64,000 nt of DNA from Thuidium tamariscinum (lineage: Eukaryota > Streptophyta > Bryopsida > Hypnales > Thuidiaceae). Under the pieces are notes generated by a model. The model did no database searches. It was not told the DNA's origin and saw only the letters and a list, made by a program, of their open reading frames with translations. The stretch is taken from positions 10,536,098-10,600,097 of the forward strand of contig OX344756.2 in NCBI GenBank assembly GCA_947034885.2, in the 5' to 3' direction. How positions within the stretch are numbered: position 1 is the stretch's first letter; each line of letters starts with the position of its first letter. Position numbers and translations under genes: made by a program. Below, in pieces: positions 10,615 to 22,291 of the stretch.

Positions 10615-12222
10615 AACGAGAACTTTGGTCAATTTGTCCAATTCGATTTTCAATTGCAGCGCTTCGAGCGAACGGATCGGATCGGCGTTTCCAGGTAAGG
10701 CCCCTGAATTCTTGTCTTTTTTTCCCCTTTCGTTCGGGCGTTTCAGTATTTGGATTTGGGATGAGTTGCACAGCATTGCGGTAGCGATGCGTGTGTTTTA
10801 CCAATGACTTTCTTGTCGTTCTGGTACCTCAATATGGGAGCTTTGATCACCTTAATTTCGGTTGCAGAAGCATGAGAGATGAATTGTCTGCTATAGATCG
10901 TGTGTCGTGCTCTTGCTCAATGGATTGTAGATGTCGGTAATTTTGAAAATTGCAGTTGTGTTTTGAATCTTCGGAGGATATGTCGAGTTCGGTAAGGAAG
11001 AGAATGATTGTTTTTTCGTGTTTCTTGTTGAAGAAAGGAGATTTTTCGGTAGCTTGATTTGACATTGGTGTCGATGGGGAGAGTTGAGTAGGGCGTCCTT
11101 GCCACCTCAATGCATTCTGTTATTACTGCTCTTGTCGTTAATCTGGATTCGCTTCGTTTTGTTGGGGTCAGGGTGTTTGACTTGCGTAAACTTTTGCTGC
11201 GTTTAAAATATTTTGCGACTGCTTTCTTTGTTTACATTGGACGCTGGATTGGATATTGAATGTTATAATCAGGCTTGAGCTGCCGAACTTTTCTCGGGGT
11301 ACTTTCTTTCAGATAATCCGTCGAAATACTTTTGTGATCAATTCCTACGAGTGATCAGTTGTTGAGCGACACAAATACTTAAGCATCGTAAACATTAGGA
11401 TTCTTGTTGCACCCATTCTTGTTACTCACTAGTGTCTCTTCCTTAGGGCTCGGCAATCCCTGAATCTCGTCAGATGCGTTTAATTTTGGATATCGAGCAC
11501 AGGGAGTTCCTCAAACCCTGGGGTTTAGGGTTTTCTTCGTATGAATCCAGTAGTTTAAAGACCTGCGCTACGAAGTTAATTTCGTTGGACATTCGAAATT
11601 GTTAATAATTGTGCCATTCCATTGTAATGTTGCAGTTGTGTAGCCTCTCATAATGATTGGTGCATTGGCTTTCATTGCGCATCAATCCATGTTGGCTCTG
11701 ATTGCGATTGCGATTTCGAATTCTAATCTGCAAGTAGCGCAATTCTGCTGCTTTGAGTACTGCTGGTTCATATCTGTCATGTTATGCCCTTCAATTCGGC
11801 TATCTACACTCTTTTATCTTCTTTTTATTACGATTCCTGATCGGTTATGCTTCGGCCACCGATGACAGTGATTTTCTATATTTAGAGTCTGATCATTTTG
11901 GGAACTTTGGAATCATGGAATGTGTCTTGGCAACGAAGATGAGGAAGGGTTAGCTTTACTCAAGTTATCGGCACAAGGTCTTCCTTCTACACGTGTTTCT
12001 GTCTGGAATTTGGATCTTGATCTTCTCTTATACATTGTTATCGTACATGAATTGCTTAGTGAAGTAATTTTACCATAGAAATGGCTTAGCTACTGTAAAA
12101 GACCATTGCTGCAAGAATTGAGATTGTTGCGCAGTAGCTTACACCCATCATTATTGCAAGATCCTGACCTGTCAAGCAACGAGTTTTGACAGGACCATCG
12201 GAGGTTTCGGTGAGAGAGCAGG
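10615..12222 (+). promoter_or_regulatory. Presumed promoter and 5' leader of the EF-hand gene
   Basis: Base composition rises at about 10.6 kb after the repeat. A candidate leader exon ends at 10694 with a GTAAGG donor. A candidate acceptor, GAGTTTTGACAG, ends near 12191, just before the start codon at 12223, so a 5'-untranslated intron of about 1.5 kb is possible. A telo-box-like GGGTTTAGGGTTTTC lies at 11521-11535. Frames such as 11653-11865 lack any family match. Promoter position is inference. Confidence 0.4.
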
Positions 12223-13909
12223 ATGTCAACAGATGCGCAAATTCTTGACGGGTCTCAGATCAGAAATGCATTGCCCGACATCAACGCCAAAGAGACCTTT
12301 GCTAAGCATGATGAAGGATCGAAAGGCTACTTGACATCATCGGAGGTGCGGCGGGCTGCGGAAGCAGAAGCGGCAGCTCTTCTCTTGGGGATCAATCTTT
12401 CTGCCCAAGTTCTTGACAGAGCTATGTCGGTATTTCCAAACGAAGACTCTGCAAAGGTCGGCGAGGACGCATTTGTCGCCACACTTCAGAGATACCTGAC
12501 TGCAGTTGCTGATACCCTGGAAGGTAATTTCTTATGTTGTATTGTCTGGGATGCATGGAGCTCAGGGATTTCGTGTGTGAACTTATTGGATGCGGTCTGT
12601 TTTATGTGAGTATGCAAACTGCTGATGTTCAGGGCTTTTATCTACTGTATGCATTATGGGAGAGAGACATTCTGCAATGGAGATGAGCCGTGTATGGAAT
12701 TTCTAAACTTGGTTGTGAACCTGCTTGGGAGCTTATTTCCAGTACTCTAGTAATTTTGTTGCACGGACCTGAGACTCTCACTGACTGTTCCCCCGGAACT
12801 TGTGTGCTTGCAGACGACCCATTGGTAGTGTCAGTACTGGACGGTGCAGCAATCAAGACATTGTTGGAGGACGAGGATGAATTTGCTATGGTTGCTGAGA
12901 ACTTGTTCGAGGAGTTGGACACTGACGAGAGCGGCAAGCTTAGCAGCAAAGAGCTCCGACCTGCACTTTTGCAGCTGGGCGTGGAGCAGGGCGTCCCTCC
13001 ATCCGCGGGTGTGTGAGCTTCTCCGTGCTTTTTTTCAACCTGCAGCTCAAATATTCTCATGCAGATATGCAATTGTGAATGCGTTTTTTTCTAATAGCTT
13101 AGATTTATATATTCCATCATTTCTTATACTTGGACAAAGATTTTTGGTCTCTATTGCGTCCAGATTGAGAATTGAATCTTATTTTGCAGCAACTCCGGAG
13201 GCGGATGAATTGGTGACCAAGTTGATAACTAAGTATGGTCAGGGAACTGAAGAGCTCGGACAAGCTCAGTTTGCCGCGCTCTTACAAGACGTTCTTCAGG
13301 ATATGGCCGGGTCCCTTGCAGAGAAGCCCATCACAGTTGTGCGGGACGTGAAGTTGCTAAACGGCTCGCATTTGCGGAAGGTTGTTAGTTTGGCCAAACT
13401 TTTAAACTTGGTTGGCGGCTATTGTTGCATTTTCTTTTGAGACGATCGGTTCCTGGTTGATGTCAGCGCTCTCTTTTTGGAGGTTATTTGCATTTGCACT
13501 TGTTTTACAGAATGCAGGCATTTAGTACGATTGGCATGCTTTCTCTACAGAGATATAGCTTCTTCACACCAGTGTATTGATGGTGCAGGTGCTGGCTGAT
13601 GAGGTGGCATTCAAGGAAATGACTGAGGATATGTTTAACGAACTCGACTTGAACAAAGATGAGCACTTGAGCAAGGCTGAAATCAGACCGCTGTTTGAGC
13701 GCCACGGTGCAGACTGGGGTCTTCCTCCGATCGGGGACGCCGAGACGGAAGAACTTTTTGACCAGGTTTTCAAGGCAGTGGACACAGACAAGAGCGGGGA
13801 AGTGGAGAAATCTGAGTTCCAAGTTCTAGCGAAGACCCTGTTCGCAGATTTTGCGGAGACATTGCGTCTGAACCCGATACTGGTGGAAGTTGAAGCTGCG
13901 TCTCGTTGA
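12223..13909 (+). CDS. EF-hand calcium-binding protein built of three repeated modules (4 exons)
   Basis: Modelled exons are 12223-12523, 12814-13008, 13190-13380 and 13589-13909. All junctions are GT-AG and in phase, giving 335 residues. Three canonical 12-residue EF-hand loops are visible at about 136-147 (DTDESGKLSSKE), 249-260 and 294-305, plus a degenerate one near 29-40. The protein is a threefold repeat: each unit starts with a LDG/LNG-S-IR-like motif (residues about 8-14, 109-115 and 219-226) and ends in a helical segment. It resembles plant EF-hand proteins of the At4g38810 type; that link is from memory. No signal peptide or membrane segment is seen, so a soluble calcium sensor is the likely role. 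Targets are unknown. The next gene is 1.6 kb away on the opposite strand. Confidence 0.88.
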
Positions 13910-15534
13910 AATAGGTAATGAGTGCATGGGGGGGTTCGAGATTTTCCGAAATTTTAGTCCTTTCACGAGAGCTGTTTGGGAACTGTCAGAAACTCGTTCC
14001 ATGTAGAGTGTGGCACGAGGTAAGCTTATGATGAACCCCTTCGTGAAGTTTTTGAGTGGGTAAGCATGCTGGATGAGCCAATGGAGTTCTTTGGAACCCT
14101 TCTTGTTGGTGCTAGTTTATTCGTAACATGGTGTGAATGTGTCGTACCTCGTATGTGGCTTTTCAATATAGGATTAAATTTATGGATCGTATTACAAAAT
14201 TCGAATGCTTACATATTAATATCCTGTTCAAGCTGCACCTCTTTTTGGACGAAATGCTTACAGACCTCAATGATAAGTTTAACCAAAATATTTGGGGTGA
14301 ATTTGGGGTGGATAAAAGACTATTGGTCCAGTAATAAGACTGCTCAAAATACAGGTGGTCTAAACGAGATACCGTAGTAGGAAGAGTGAAGTAAACTGAA
14401 CTAGGAAGTGGCAACAGGAAGACTATCAAGAATGAAGTAAGGCATGCCTTTGGCATACCTTTGGACTTGATTCTCTCTTGCTAGTTGAGGTTTTCCATTC
14501 CAAATTCCAAAATGTGAAACTAACTGATTTTAGTGACCAAAGTTAGCTGATTCATTTGTAAATTACAATCCACAAATCTGTAATCACATTAGTTTGTATG
14601 CAGTTTCAACCACAAAATCACAACCTTCAACACATTTAATTTACCATAGTAAGTACACTGCTGTCATAGAACTGTCACATTTTCATCTTGGAGAGTTATC
14701 ATTCAATTATTTCATTTGACTATTTAATATGAAAGCATAGAGTATGACAACTGAGTGTGCTTCCTCAATGTGAGTGCAACCATTCTTTGCAATTTGAAGT
14801 TGCTAGTGTGCATTAAGTGAGCTTTGATGTAAGGTACATCCTTCCTGACAAGGTGAAGTGGCTAATGGATGTTAAAACAATTCTGTTGCTCATATAGTAC
14901 TCAGTACCAAATGGTAATCCAAGTTTCCAAAATTATGAAGATTTATTATAAATTGCAACTTAAAACAATAATTTATATGATGCCTTTCAAATAGAAGTTG
15001 CCTAACATGTAACTAATATTTTAGATCATCCTCTATATTGACCAATATTTTTTAACAAAATCTAGAACCAAAATTCAACAATCCCTTCTAATATTGATTA
15101 TAGAATAAATACTTGTAGTTCTATAAGATTAATCTTTATTTGAGCCCCAAATCTTAGGTTCCATTTTAAAGTGATGATTACCTTAGTGATAGGCTTCATT
15201 TTTAGAGACTTTAAATTTAAAGTAAAAATGAATGAATTTGGAGTATTTGAAAAAAATTCTTTCACGTTGGAAGGACATCAAGGACAATTTCTATCTGCAT
15301 TTAGACATGTGAAGGGTTGGATTGGTATATACCAACAACATCCAATGCATCTAGTCTCCAAATCTTGTTCCTTTTTATCTGATGCTTTCATTGCCTAATT
15401 CTCAACACTCACTATTTTGTTTCTAAAGTTGTCCTTCAACTAATAGAATCAATTTTGAACATCTCTCTTTGGACTCATCCTTTGACAGGTTCATAGAAGG
15501 TGAGTTTTGTATGTATTATTGCATTTGAAACTCA
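13910..15534. other. Intergenic region between EF-hand and AGO-like genes
   Basis: The first 150-300 bases are probably the 3' untranslated region of the EF-hand gene. Beyond that the DNA becomes AT-rich. Frames at 14066-14377 (plus) and 14163-14456 (minus) overlap each other and match nothing I know. No poly-T tract that would mark a retrogene tail is seen next to the AGO stop codon at 15535. Confidence 0.5.
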
Positions 15535-18321
15535 TCAGCAATAAAACAGGGAATAATCTGATCCTATTGCCAAATTTAGAAGAACTTGGATTGTTGATTG
15601 TGGACCTTTCCCTCCTCCACTAGACCTTACTGAGGATGCGGTGTCGGATTCTCCTGAGTTGTTGGCCAAGATCCTGTATCGTTTGGCAGCAAGATGGGCA
15701 TAAGCTACTGGTGTCGCTATGGAAATCGATTTGGAGCAACGGCCAAACGTGTAACACAGATTGTTGGTGATACTTTGAATATCATCAGGAGTGAACTTGT
15801 GACTCCCATTCACTAGCACATGGTAGTGAGTAGGGCGAGATGTTCCAATGAGGCCTGCTTGGCTAACAAGGAAGAAGTCGTAGTAGTGGGGATGACAGAT
15901 GTCTCTATCCACCACTATACCAGGAATAACGTTTCCATTCCTCAAAGCATCATGGCCTTGAGGAAGGATTCGTGTATTGTGTCGCTTTTGAGCAACAATG
16001 AAGGTGATTCCTGGATTATATCCAAGTTCAAGATCTTCGCATGCACTTCGGAATGCAGTCACTTCTTTCTCTAAGCATTCAGCAAATTGGCTTTCACCTA
16101 GTCCATCTCTGTAGACAATGATTTGATCAGGTTTTGGATTGCAACTGCTAGAGCATGTCTTGTAGTACTCAAAGAGCAATTCCTTGACCATCCCACGAAG
16201 ATCCTCAATCATCTCCATCTTTGCAGGCTGCATCCTTGCTCGTGTTGCGTATTGAAAGACATTGGGCCAATTCTTCGTTGCCACCACTGCTGCAATAGAA
16301 GGGATATCCTCTCCAGGCGAGCCATGGGAAACATCCATCCCAAAGATGATGGTAGATGGCCAAAGACACTCGGTCATTTTGCGTGATAAAAGGCAATTGA
16401 GCCCACCCATCTTTAGATTGATCTTTAAAGCTAGATTTCCCAAGAACTGCCGATTGAGGGGGCCATGGCGAGGCCTCATACATTGAGTAACAACTCCAAC
16501 TTGAATCTCACACATCCGCTTGAATGCTTCATAAACGCTGTTGGAATCGTCTGAAGACATTATAGCTAAGATGAAGACAGGCTTGATCTCCCGAAACTTG
16601 GAAAGCATCAATTGGACACGTTTCTCAGGTGAATTGTTTCGTTCATGTGGTTGCTCTTTCTTTACCATTTGTGGCTCCTTCATTCTCAGTCCTTGACGTT
16701 GGCAACACTCCATCAACTGAATTCCAATGCGATCCCCATCATACGTGCGATCATCGAATATAGCCACAACCCAAGGATCGATCTCAACTCCCTCAAGCAT
16801 CTTATTGCCAAAGTTCCAACTACCCTCTAATGGTACCTCAGTCCTTCCATTTCCAAATTGAAGTTGAGGAGGAGGTAGTATTCTTCCTGAAACATCAGAT
16901 AGCTTATCATCAAAAACTAGACCAAATTCTCTAATCATCTTGTCCGAATTGTAATTGTTGATCTTCATTGCATTTTCATATAAATGTTGCCTCTCTCTAG
17001 GATTTTGCTTACAAGCACCAATCATATTGTTCTTCTGCTTTGAAGTCAAGGGCTTCATGTATCGTTGTCCAGCAATGATCTTGCCCAATTCTAGAGGGAC
17101 AAAAATAGGCTTCTTTTTGTTTCCAACATCTAGTGCAGGAAGGTCCAAATACTTCAATGTATACATGTATTTGTCCTTAAAGTAGTCACGTATTGACACT
17201 TCATGTTCTCGTACATTGCCCTCATTATCTTTGATCTTCATATTAAATCTCAACTCTCGGATCGCCTTGTCACTGAATCCTGAAATTTTATATGTTTGTG
17301 ACACTTGATCACCTCTGGTCTCAATCCTGATACCTTTTAGGATACCTTTTGCTTTATCCCAATCTCTATTCTACAATTGCCTTAGGTCTTGCACACGGAA
17401 CTTTTCCTTGAGAAACTCTTCTACATAGATAGGCTTCAGAACGGTTGCCATAGTTATATCAAGATTGAGAGTCGTCCCCAACCCAGTTGGTTTCACGCTA
17501 GCATGATAACCTCTCCAACCGTGAACTCCTTCACCCAAGTCACAAATTGGGCCCAAGTGAGGATGGAAAAAATTGTCTCGCACAAGAAGATAGCCTCTTT
17601 GTGAAGCATTCTCTCGAAGTACAATGTCCAAAACACGAAACGCATCCGAGGCTCGTTTCTCCAACTCTTCATTGCATGTGCTCGTGGTTGCCTTCATCAT
17701 CTCGGCAATTGCTGACATGCCAATCTTTGAAACAAACGTGATTGTAACGATATAATCTCTTCCCCTTGACATAGTCTTCCTCTTCTTTCTACCAGCATCC
17801 TCTCCTGCACTACTACCTCGAGGTTTCTGTGTGGATGAATTATAACTACCACTATGTCTACCACGGTCTCCATCATCATTGGGTTTAGATGAAGAACCTT
17901 TAGCATTTTCCATGAAGACAGGAAGCTCCATTGAGGTGAAATTCAAGCTCCCACTTGTGTACAATGACTGGTCTCCATCATAGGCTCCTTGGTGTCCACG
18001 CCACTCCACAGCGCTATACGTCTCACGAACCTTCTTCATGATTTCACGGCGATAGGATTTGGATGCCACTGGTGGATTGATCATTACATTGTAGTGATAC
18101 ACTTCATCTTGCTTCACCAACTGGACTGGGAAGTAGTTCACGTACAAATTCGTGGGTCGGCCTAGTTTTCCAAACCCTGGTCGGGTGGCCTTTGAAGGCA
18201 CTAAGGCTACACTCGTGTTTCCATAGACTGAAACATGGGTTGGCAAGGTTCCGGGAAGGATGGGTGGAGGAGGTGGAAGAGCCTCATAAAGACTACTATA
18301 CTCTGATATAAGCTTAGCCAT
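15535..18321 (-). pseudogene. Intronless AGO4/6/9-clade ARGONAUTE, full length but with one in-frame TAG
   Basis: One reading frame spans 928 codons (AGO4 is about 924), with no intron and no frameshift. It is interrupted only by TAG at codon 317 (17371-17373). The order is a Pro-rich N-terminus, N domain, a basic Ser/Gly-rich linker, PAZ, MID and PIWI. Counting the stop as a residue, the PIWI catalytic Asp-Asp-His residues fall at 663 (GMDVSHG), 739 (YRDGLGESQ) and 832 (RPTHYHVL), and the C-terminus is LFYC. AGO4-clade proteins bind 24-nt siRNAs in RNA-directed DNA methylation; that is family knowledge. AGO4 genes in flowering plants have many introns, so this is probably an old retrocopy. 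The intact 611 codons after the stop suggest a recent nonsense change, an assembly or sequencing error, or readthrough. The codon after the stop does not fit the known CARYYA leaky context. A 316-residue truncated protein would lack MID and PIWI. Confidence 0.9.
17371..17373 (-). other. In-frame TAG interrupting the AGO-like gene
   Basis: The local codons are CAA TTG TAG AAT AGA GAT TGG. The 22 codons between the stop and the next GTG continue the same frame and align with the conserved D-W-x-K-A-K block that follows the AGO4 PAZ start. A single base change could therefore account for the break. Confidence 0.92.
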
Positions 18322-18790
18322 AGCTAAATGACACTACAAAATCTCTATTGTAGAGATCACCAACAAAAGTAAGTCTTTATTGGGCAAGAAAACTGAAATC
18401 CTTCACCCTAGAAATCAAAAAGTAGATTGAATAAGATGATGCTTACAATGAGATTCTAACTTTGATCAATACCTTCCCAATAAATTATTATCTAGAAAAT
18501 ATGAAATGAAAATATAGAATAAAATACTAATTAGTTAATGGCATTTTGACATCAATCCAAAAGTTGTCAAACATAATAACATGTACAATGTCTAAACACA
18601 TATAAGGTGAGCTATCTTTCACTCTACAAAAGGAATATCCAAAAGTGCAAATGGAAGAGAAAATAAAGTTTTACTAAAAGGTAAATACCATAGTTAAACA
18701 AACTTTAACAACAAACTATCTCTCTGTCAAAACACCTACAAGACTCAACTTGCCAACAAGAAAGAATGCCAAGTCAAGGGAGCCTCAAAG

Positions 18791-18800
18791 CTTTATATAC
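18791..18800 (-). promoter_or_regulatory. TATA box (GTATATAAAG) upstream of the AGO-like gene
   Basis: On the minus strand GTATATAAAG lies about 470 bases upstream of the AGO start codon and directly downstream of a four-copy palindrome array. The match to the plant TATA consensus is very good. The long distance implies a leader, or a leader intron, of over 400 bases. Confidence 0.6.
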
Positions 18801-18823
18801 TCCACAAGAATAAAATAAAATAA

Positions 18824-18930
18824 AAGTTAACTTCACTAAGATTCTACATAATGTAAAAGTTAACTTCACTTAAATTCTACACAATGTAAAAGTTAACTTC
18901 TAAACTTCTATAGAAAGTAAAAGTTAACTT
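18824..18930 (-). promoter_or_regulatory. Four phased AAGTTAACTT palindromes upstream of the TATA box
   Basis: The 10-base palindrome AAGTTAACTT occurs at 18824-18833, 18857-18866, 18890-18899 and 18921-18930. The spacing of 33, 33 and 31 bases is close to three turns of DNA, so all copies face the same side. The sequence between copies is also repeated (TCTACA-AATGTAA), so the array arose by tandem duplication. It sits 24 bases upstream of the TATA box for the AGO-like gene. A dimeric transcription factor site is plausible; I cannot name the factor. Confidence 0.6.
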
Positions 18931-19059
18931 TACTTGAAGTGCCACTTAAGTAAGCCTCAAAATTGCATAAGATTCTTAGATAAGATTAAACTAGATCCAT
19001 TTAGAATAGGTTTTGTGCATATTGAAGAATGGATAATTTTCATCTTGTTTTGTATGTAC

Positions 19060-19660
19060 AACTTTACTGATGCTCATTAAATGAAGTTCAAGATATTTTA
19101 GATGTTTTTTTATTTTATATGGGGTAGTTTATTTATTTTTAAATGGTATTAATCCTACATCCTAAACTCTAAACTTTTTCCTTTAAAACTTGATTAAACT
19201 GACATTCATAATGATTTATTTTTCTATTGAGAAATTCTAAAAAAATGAAGTTTTAAAGTACACTTTCTACTCCACTTGGAAAATTTTGAAGAATTCTTGA
19301 ATATAAACATTTTACTAAAGTTTGAAGTTGAAGATCTATGACCATGTTTATAAACATGGAATGATATGGAAAAAAATTTACTACTATAATGTACTTCTAT
19401 TTTCAAAATTTTAGATTTTTTGAACATAATTTGTATTTGAATTGAATTTTCTTCACTTCTTCAAAAATTAATGAAAATTTGAATTTTCACAAAGAGTTCA
19501 AAATTTAATGACATATATCAAACATGTGATTTCATCCTTGAAAAGTAGAACCAAAAAATTTCACACATAAATAGAAAAAAATGTAAGATATAGGATGAGG
19601 GATGTTTAAGTTTGACTAAAAAATCATAGGCTTTGTCCTTTAGTGGTTAAGTTAATTGTT
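19060..19660 (+). repeat. Dispersed repeat copy (direct partner 33380-33990; inverted 41280-41680)
   Basis: Blocks in common with 33380-33990 include TTTTATATGGG, TTCTACTCCACTTGGAAAAT, AAACATTTTA-C-AAAGTTT and TAAGTTTGACTA. It ends in GTCCTTTAGTGGTTAAG at 19637-19653, which matches the terminus of the repeat at 9740-10490. No coding sequence. Confidence 0.68.
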
Positions 19661-20449
19661 GACTTATAAAGGTCCTTGACTACATAGCATTCTTAAGTTG
19701 TTGGATGCAATAGCATTTTTGTTCTACACCTTTTGCTCAACAATCTTAAATTTTCCCACAAATCAAGGCTATTTTAATTCAAATACATTTGTCTAACAAT
19801 GCTACTATTGAATACTATAGAAAGTGTACATGCTTCTCCTTATTTAAGAATTTTATGAGAATTCAAACTACACCTTTTGAATACATTCATTTAACCTTGT
19901 AACTTTGTTGTATGGGAGCCAAGTCAACCAACCCATTCTTGATCTCCTTCATTTTGGAGATATAAGGTGCTTTCACTTTCGATACAAGTAGAAATGAACA
20001 AGTGATCAATTACAATGCACATTTGGTTCATCATGGTTGTCTATAGGATTCTCAATTTTGCAACTAGCTTTTGGTTGGAATAGGACAATCTATATGACTA
20101 GTGTAGAATAAACAAAATCTCCACCTAAAATATTCATGATGAATATGTCTTGGAAAATAAAATTGTAAAAAAATATAGGATCTCTTTGAAATCTATTATT
20201 ATACTTGGAGAAATTTTAAAACTCAATGAACCCATGCTCCAAATATATTCAATTGTTGAAATAGTTAGAAATAAGTTGGCTCCTTTAGACACTAAGTTTC
20301 TATTTGGATGATTCACCTAAGACTATATAATGGAAAGATAATGTTTTTTCATCCATTTTTTTTAAGTTACTTGAATACATTTTTAGTTAACAATATCATA
20401 AATTCCCTTGCTATGGTTTTATTGATTTTTCTAAGAAAAGAAGATGGTT
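19661..20449. other. AT-rich intergenic DNA
   Basis: Near 20338-20372 a TTTTTTCATCCATTTTTTTT block resembles one in the 31.2-kb repeat. Otherwise nothing is recognised. Confidence 0.45.
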
Positions 20450-20900
20450 AACCCCTAAGCGTTTGGATTCATTTCTAGATTTGATGATTTTTCTAAAAAA
20501 ATATTATAAAAAGCTATTTGAAAGTATATTTTTGAATTGAGATGCAAACAAAAGTTGTAGAGTTTGAAATTTAGATTCTATCTATATGGTTGGATTTGCC
20601 AATACTATCACCAATATTTTTTCTATAAATTTTGAAAGTAAAAATTCAAAATTTCTTCAAAATTCAATTACAAATGAAAGAGTGTCACTTTTTGAGTAAA
20701 TTTTGTTGGAAAAGATTTGAAATGAAGTTCTCTTGACATTAAGGAAATGTGTATTTTAGTAACATTAAATCCAACCCTTAAATAGGACAATTAATTTATA
20801 AAGAATCTCTAAAACTTACAATGACTTTCATCCAAACTATAATTAATGAGAATGAAATCTGAATTTCAATATGTACATTGTTAAAAAAGTAGACATCAAC
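20450..20900 (-). repeat. Dispersed repeat, inverted partner of 9100-9660
   Basis: It starts with TTAACCCCTAAGCG at 20448-20459. Its blocks run in inverse order relative to the 9.1-kb copy, ending with the ATGACTTTCATCC region near 20820. No coding potential is seen. Confidence 0.65.
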
Positions 20901-21215
20901 ATGCTCCAAAGTTAATACAAATCACCCATATAGTGTATTTTCAATATTATCTTCTATTTACACTTGAATGTTTAACCATATTTATTTATTTTCTAACTTT
21001 GATGTGACACAATAACTTTGATTTAAACCATAATGCTATACATTATAATATGGTTATTTATTCTTTCATAATAAAACACCCCCTCTTAATTCCAAAGTAT
21101 TTTGTCTTTGTACATGAAAATAACAAATATACTTGACAAAATATTGGTATATGTCTCCTTGCATTCAACCAATATTACACTTGTAAATAAATTGAAAGTA
21201 CTTCACATAACATTA

Positions 21216-21720
21216 TTAACCCCTAAATGCTCAAGGCTTTGTTTGAGATTATAGGAATTTGCTCACAAGTGAACAAAAAGTCAACTTTATGATGAACACT
21301 ACCAACCTATGAATTGAAAGATTACAATGTTTCATCATAAAAGTGTTACAATTACAAAAGTGACGTAAAGTCTTTCAATCCTCTTTTCATCAATCAAATC
21401 TAAAAAGTTGATGACTAAAAAAATATGAGGTGAAAGGGCCTAACATGCATAACCCCAATTATTTTATGGCTTCTCAAAATTTATTCTACAATATTTTTAA
21501 ATGAATTCTTAATGTGATTTCTTCTCCAAGATTTAGTGTATTTGAAGTTCATTTCCTAAAGCCCTCAACACTAGAGAAAGTCAAGATTGCAATGGATACC
21601 CATGCACAAAATCTTATATGGAAAAATCATAGTCAATCATTTTCAAGATTAGATTTTTGAAGCTTAAAGTAGACTTTGAAAGGAATTTGTCAAAAATACA
21701 AACTACTAAAAATAGTACTT
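21216..21720 (+). repeat. Dispersed repeat starting TTAACCCCTAAATGC
   Basis: Direct relatives lie at 36560-36910 and 37980-38240, and an inverse relative at 29460-30010. Common blocks are ATTGAAAGATTA, CAATCCTCTTTTCA, CTAACATGCATAA, GATTTCTTCTCCAAGAT and CCCTCAACACTA. The shared order suggests that one ancestral element of at least 500 bp was copied. No open frame survives. Confidence 0.7.
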
Positions 21721-22291
21721 GGTTAGGTTTTCTTTAACTTCAAAGTTTTGCAAACTCCAAATTTTGATGCCTGGGGAAGCCGTGGAGGCAGTATACAATG
21801 TTATGCACCTATTACTCCGAGTACAAATTACCAGACCTTGGATACATTTTCATCAAAATTAATGTATTGTCTTTCCTACACTACAAAAATAGGAAAGAAG
21901 AAAGATGATGTCCACAATAATCTTAAAGACCCCTACTATCCTGTTGGTAAAAGCAGGACCCAAAATCATTGTGCATTTCATATCATGGCAATAGATAGTC
22001 GCTTTCATTGCCACTCCAAATTTCAAAATTATCTACACTGACATTTACAAACAGGTTGAATCAAAGCTAAGTAAAATAAATCCTGAGCAACAATTGGTTG
22101 CTTATTAGTTACTGTTAGAAAAAAGAATTATTTTTTTTATCACCCATAAATAAGAAGATGTGCCCTACAGCAAAAAACCTAATTCTTGGTCTTTCAATTC
22201 CAGTCCTACTCCACAAGAGAAGAAACTCTAATCCAAGGAACAGCATGAAGTCAGTTTGTTGGGGGTTTAACAATCCTTTCATATCATGATG
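21721..22291. other. Region downstream of the TIFY gene
   Basis: Probably includes the 3' untranslated region of the minus-strand TIFY gene. The 97-codon plus-strand frame at 21748-22041 has no recognised match, and I leave it as chance. Confidence 0.4.

Noticed and set aside
10411-10776. 121-codon minus-strand frame before the EF-hand gene
   Set aside because: Its C-terminal part is encoded by the dispersed repeat ending at 10490 and the rest overlaps the presumed leader exon. No family match.
15300-15534. Poly-A tail of a retrocopied AGO mRNA
   Set aside because: No A-run on the minus strand (T-run on the plus strand) directly follows the stop codon. If the gene is a retrocopy, the tail has decayed.
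16123-16486. Plus-strand frames of 74-87 codons within the AGO-like gene
   Set aside because: Antisense shadows of the PIWI-coding region.
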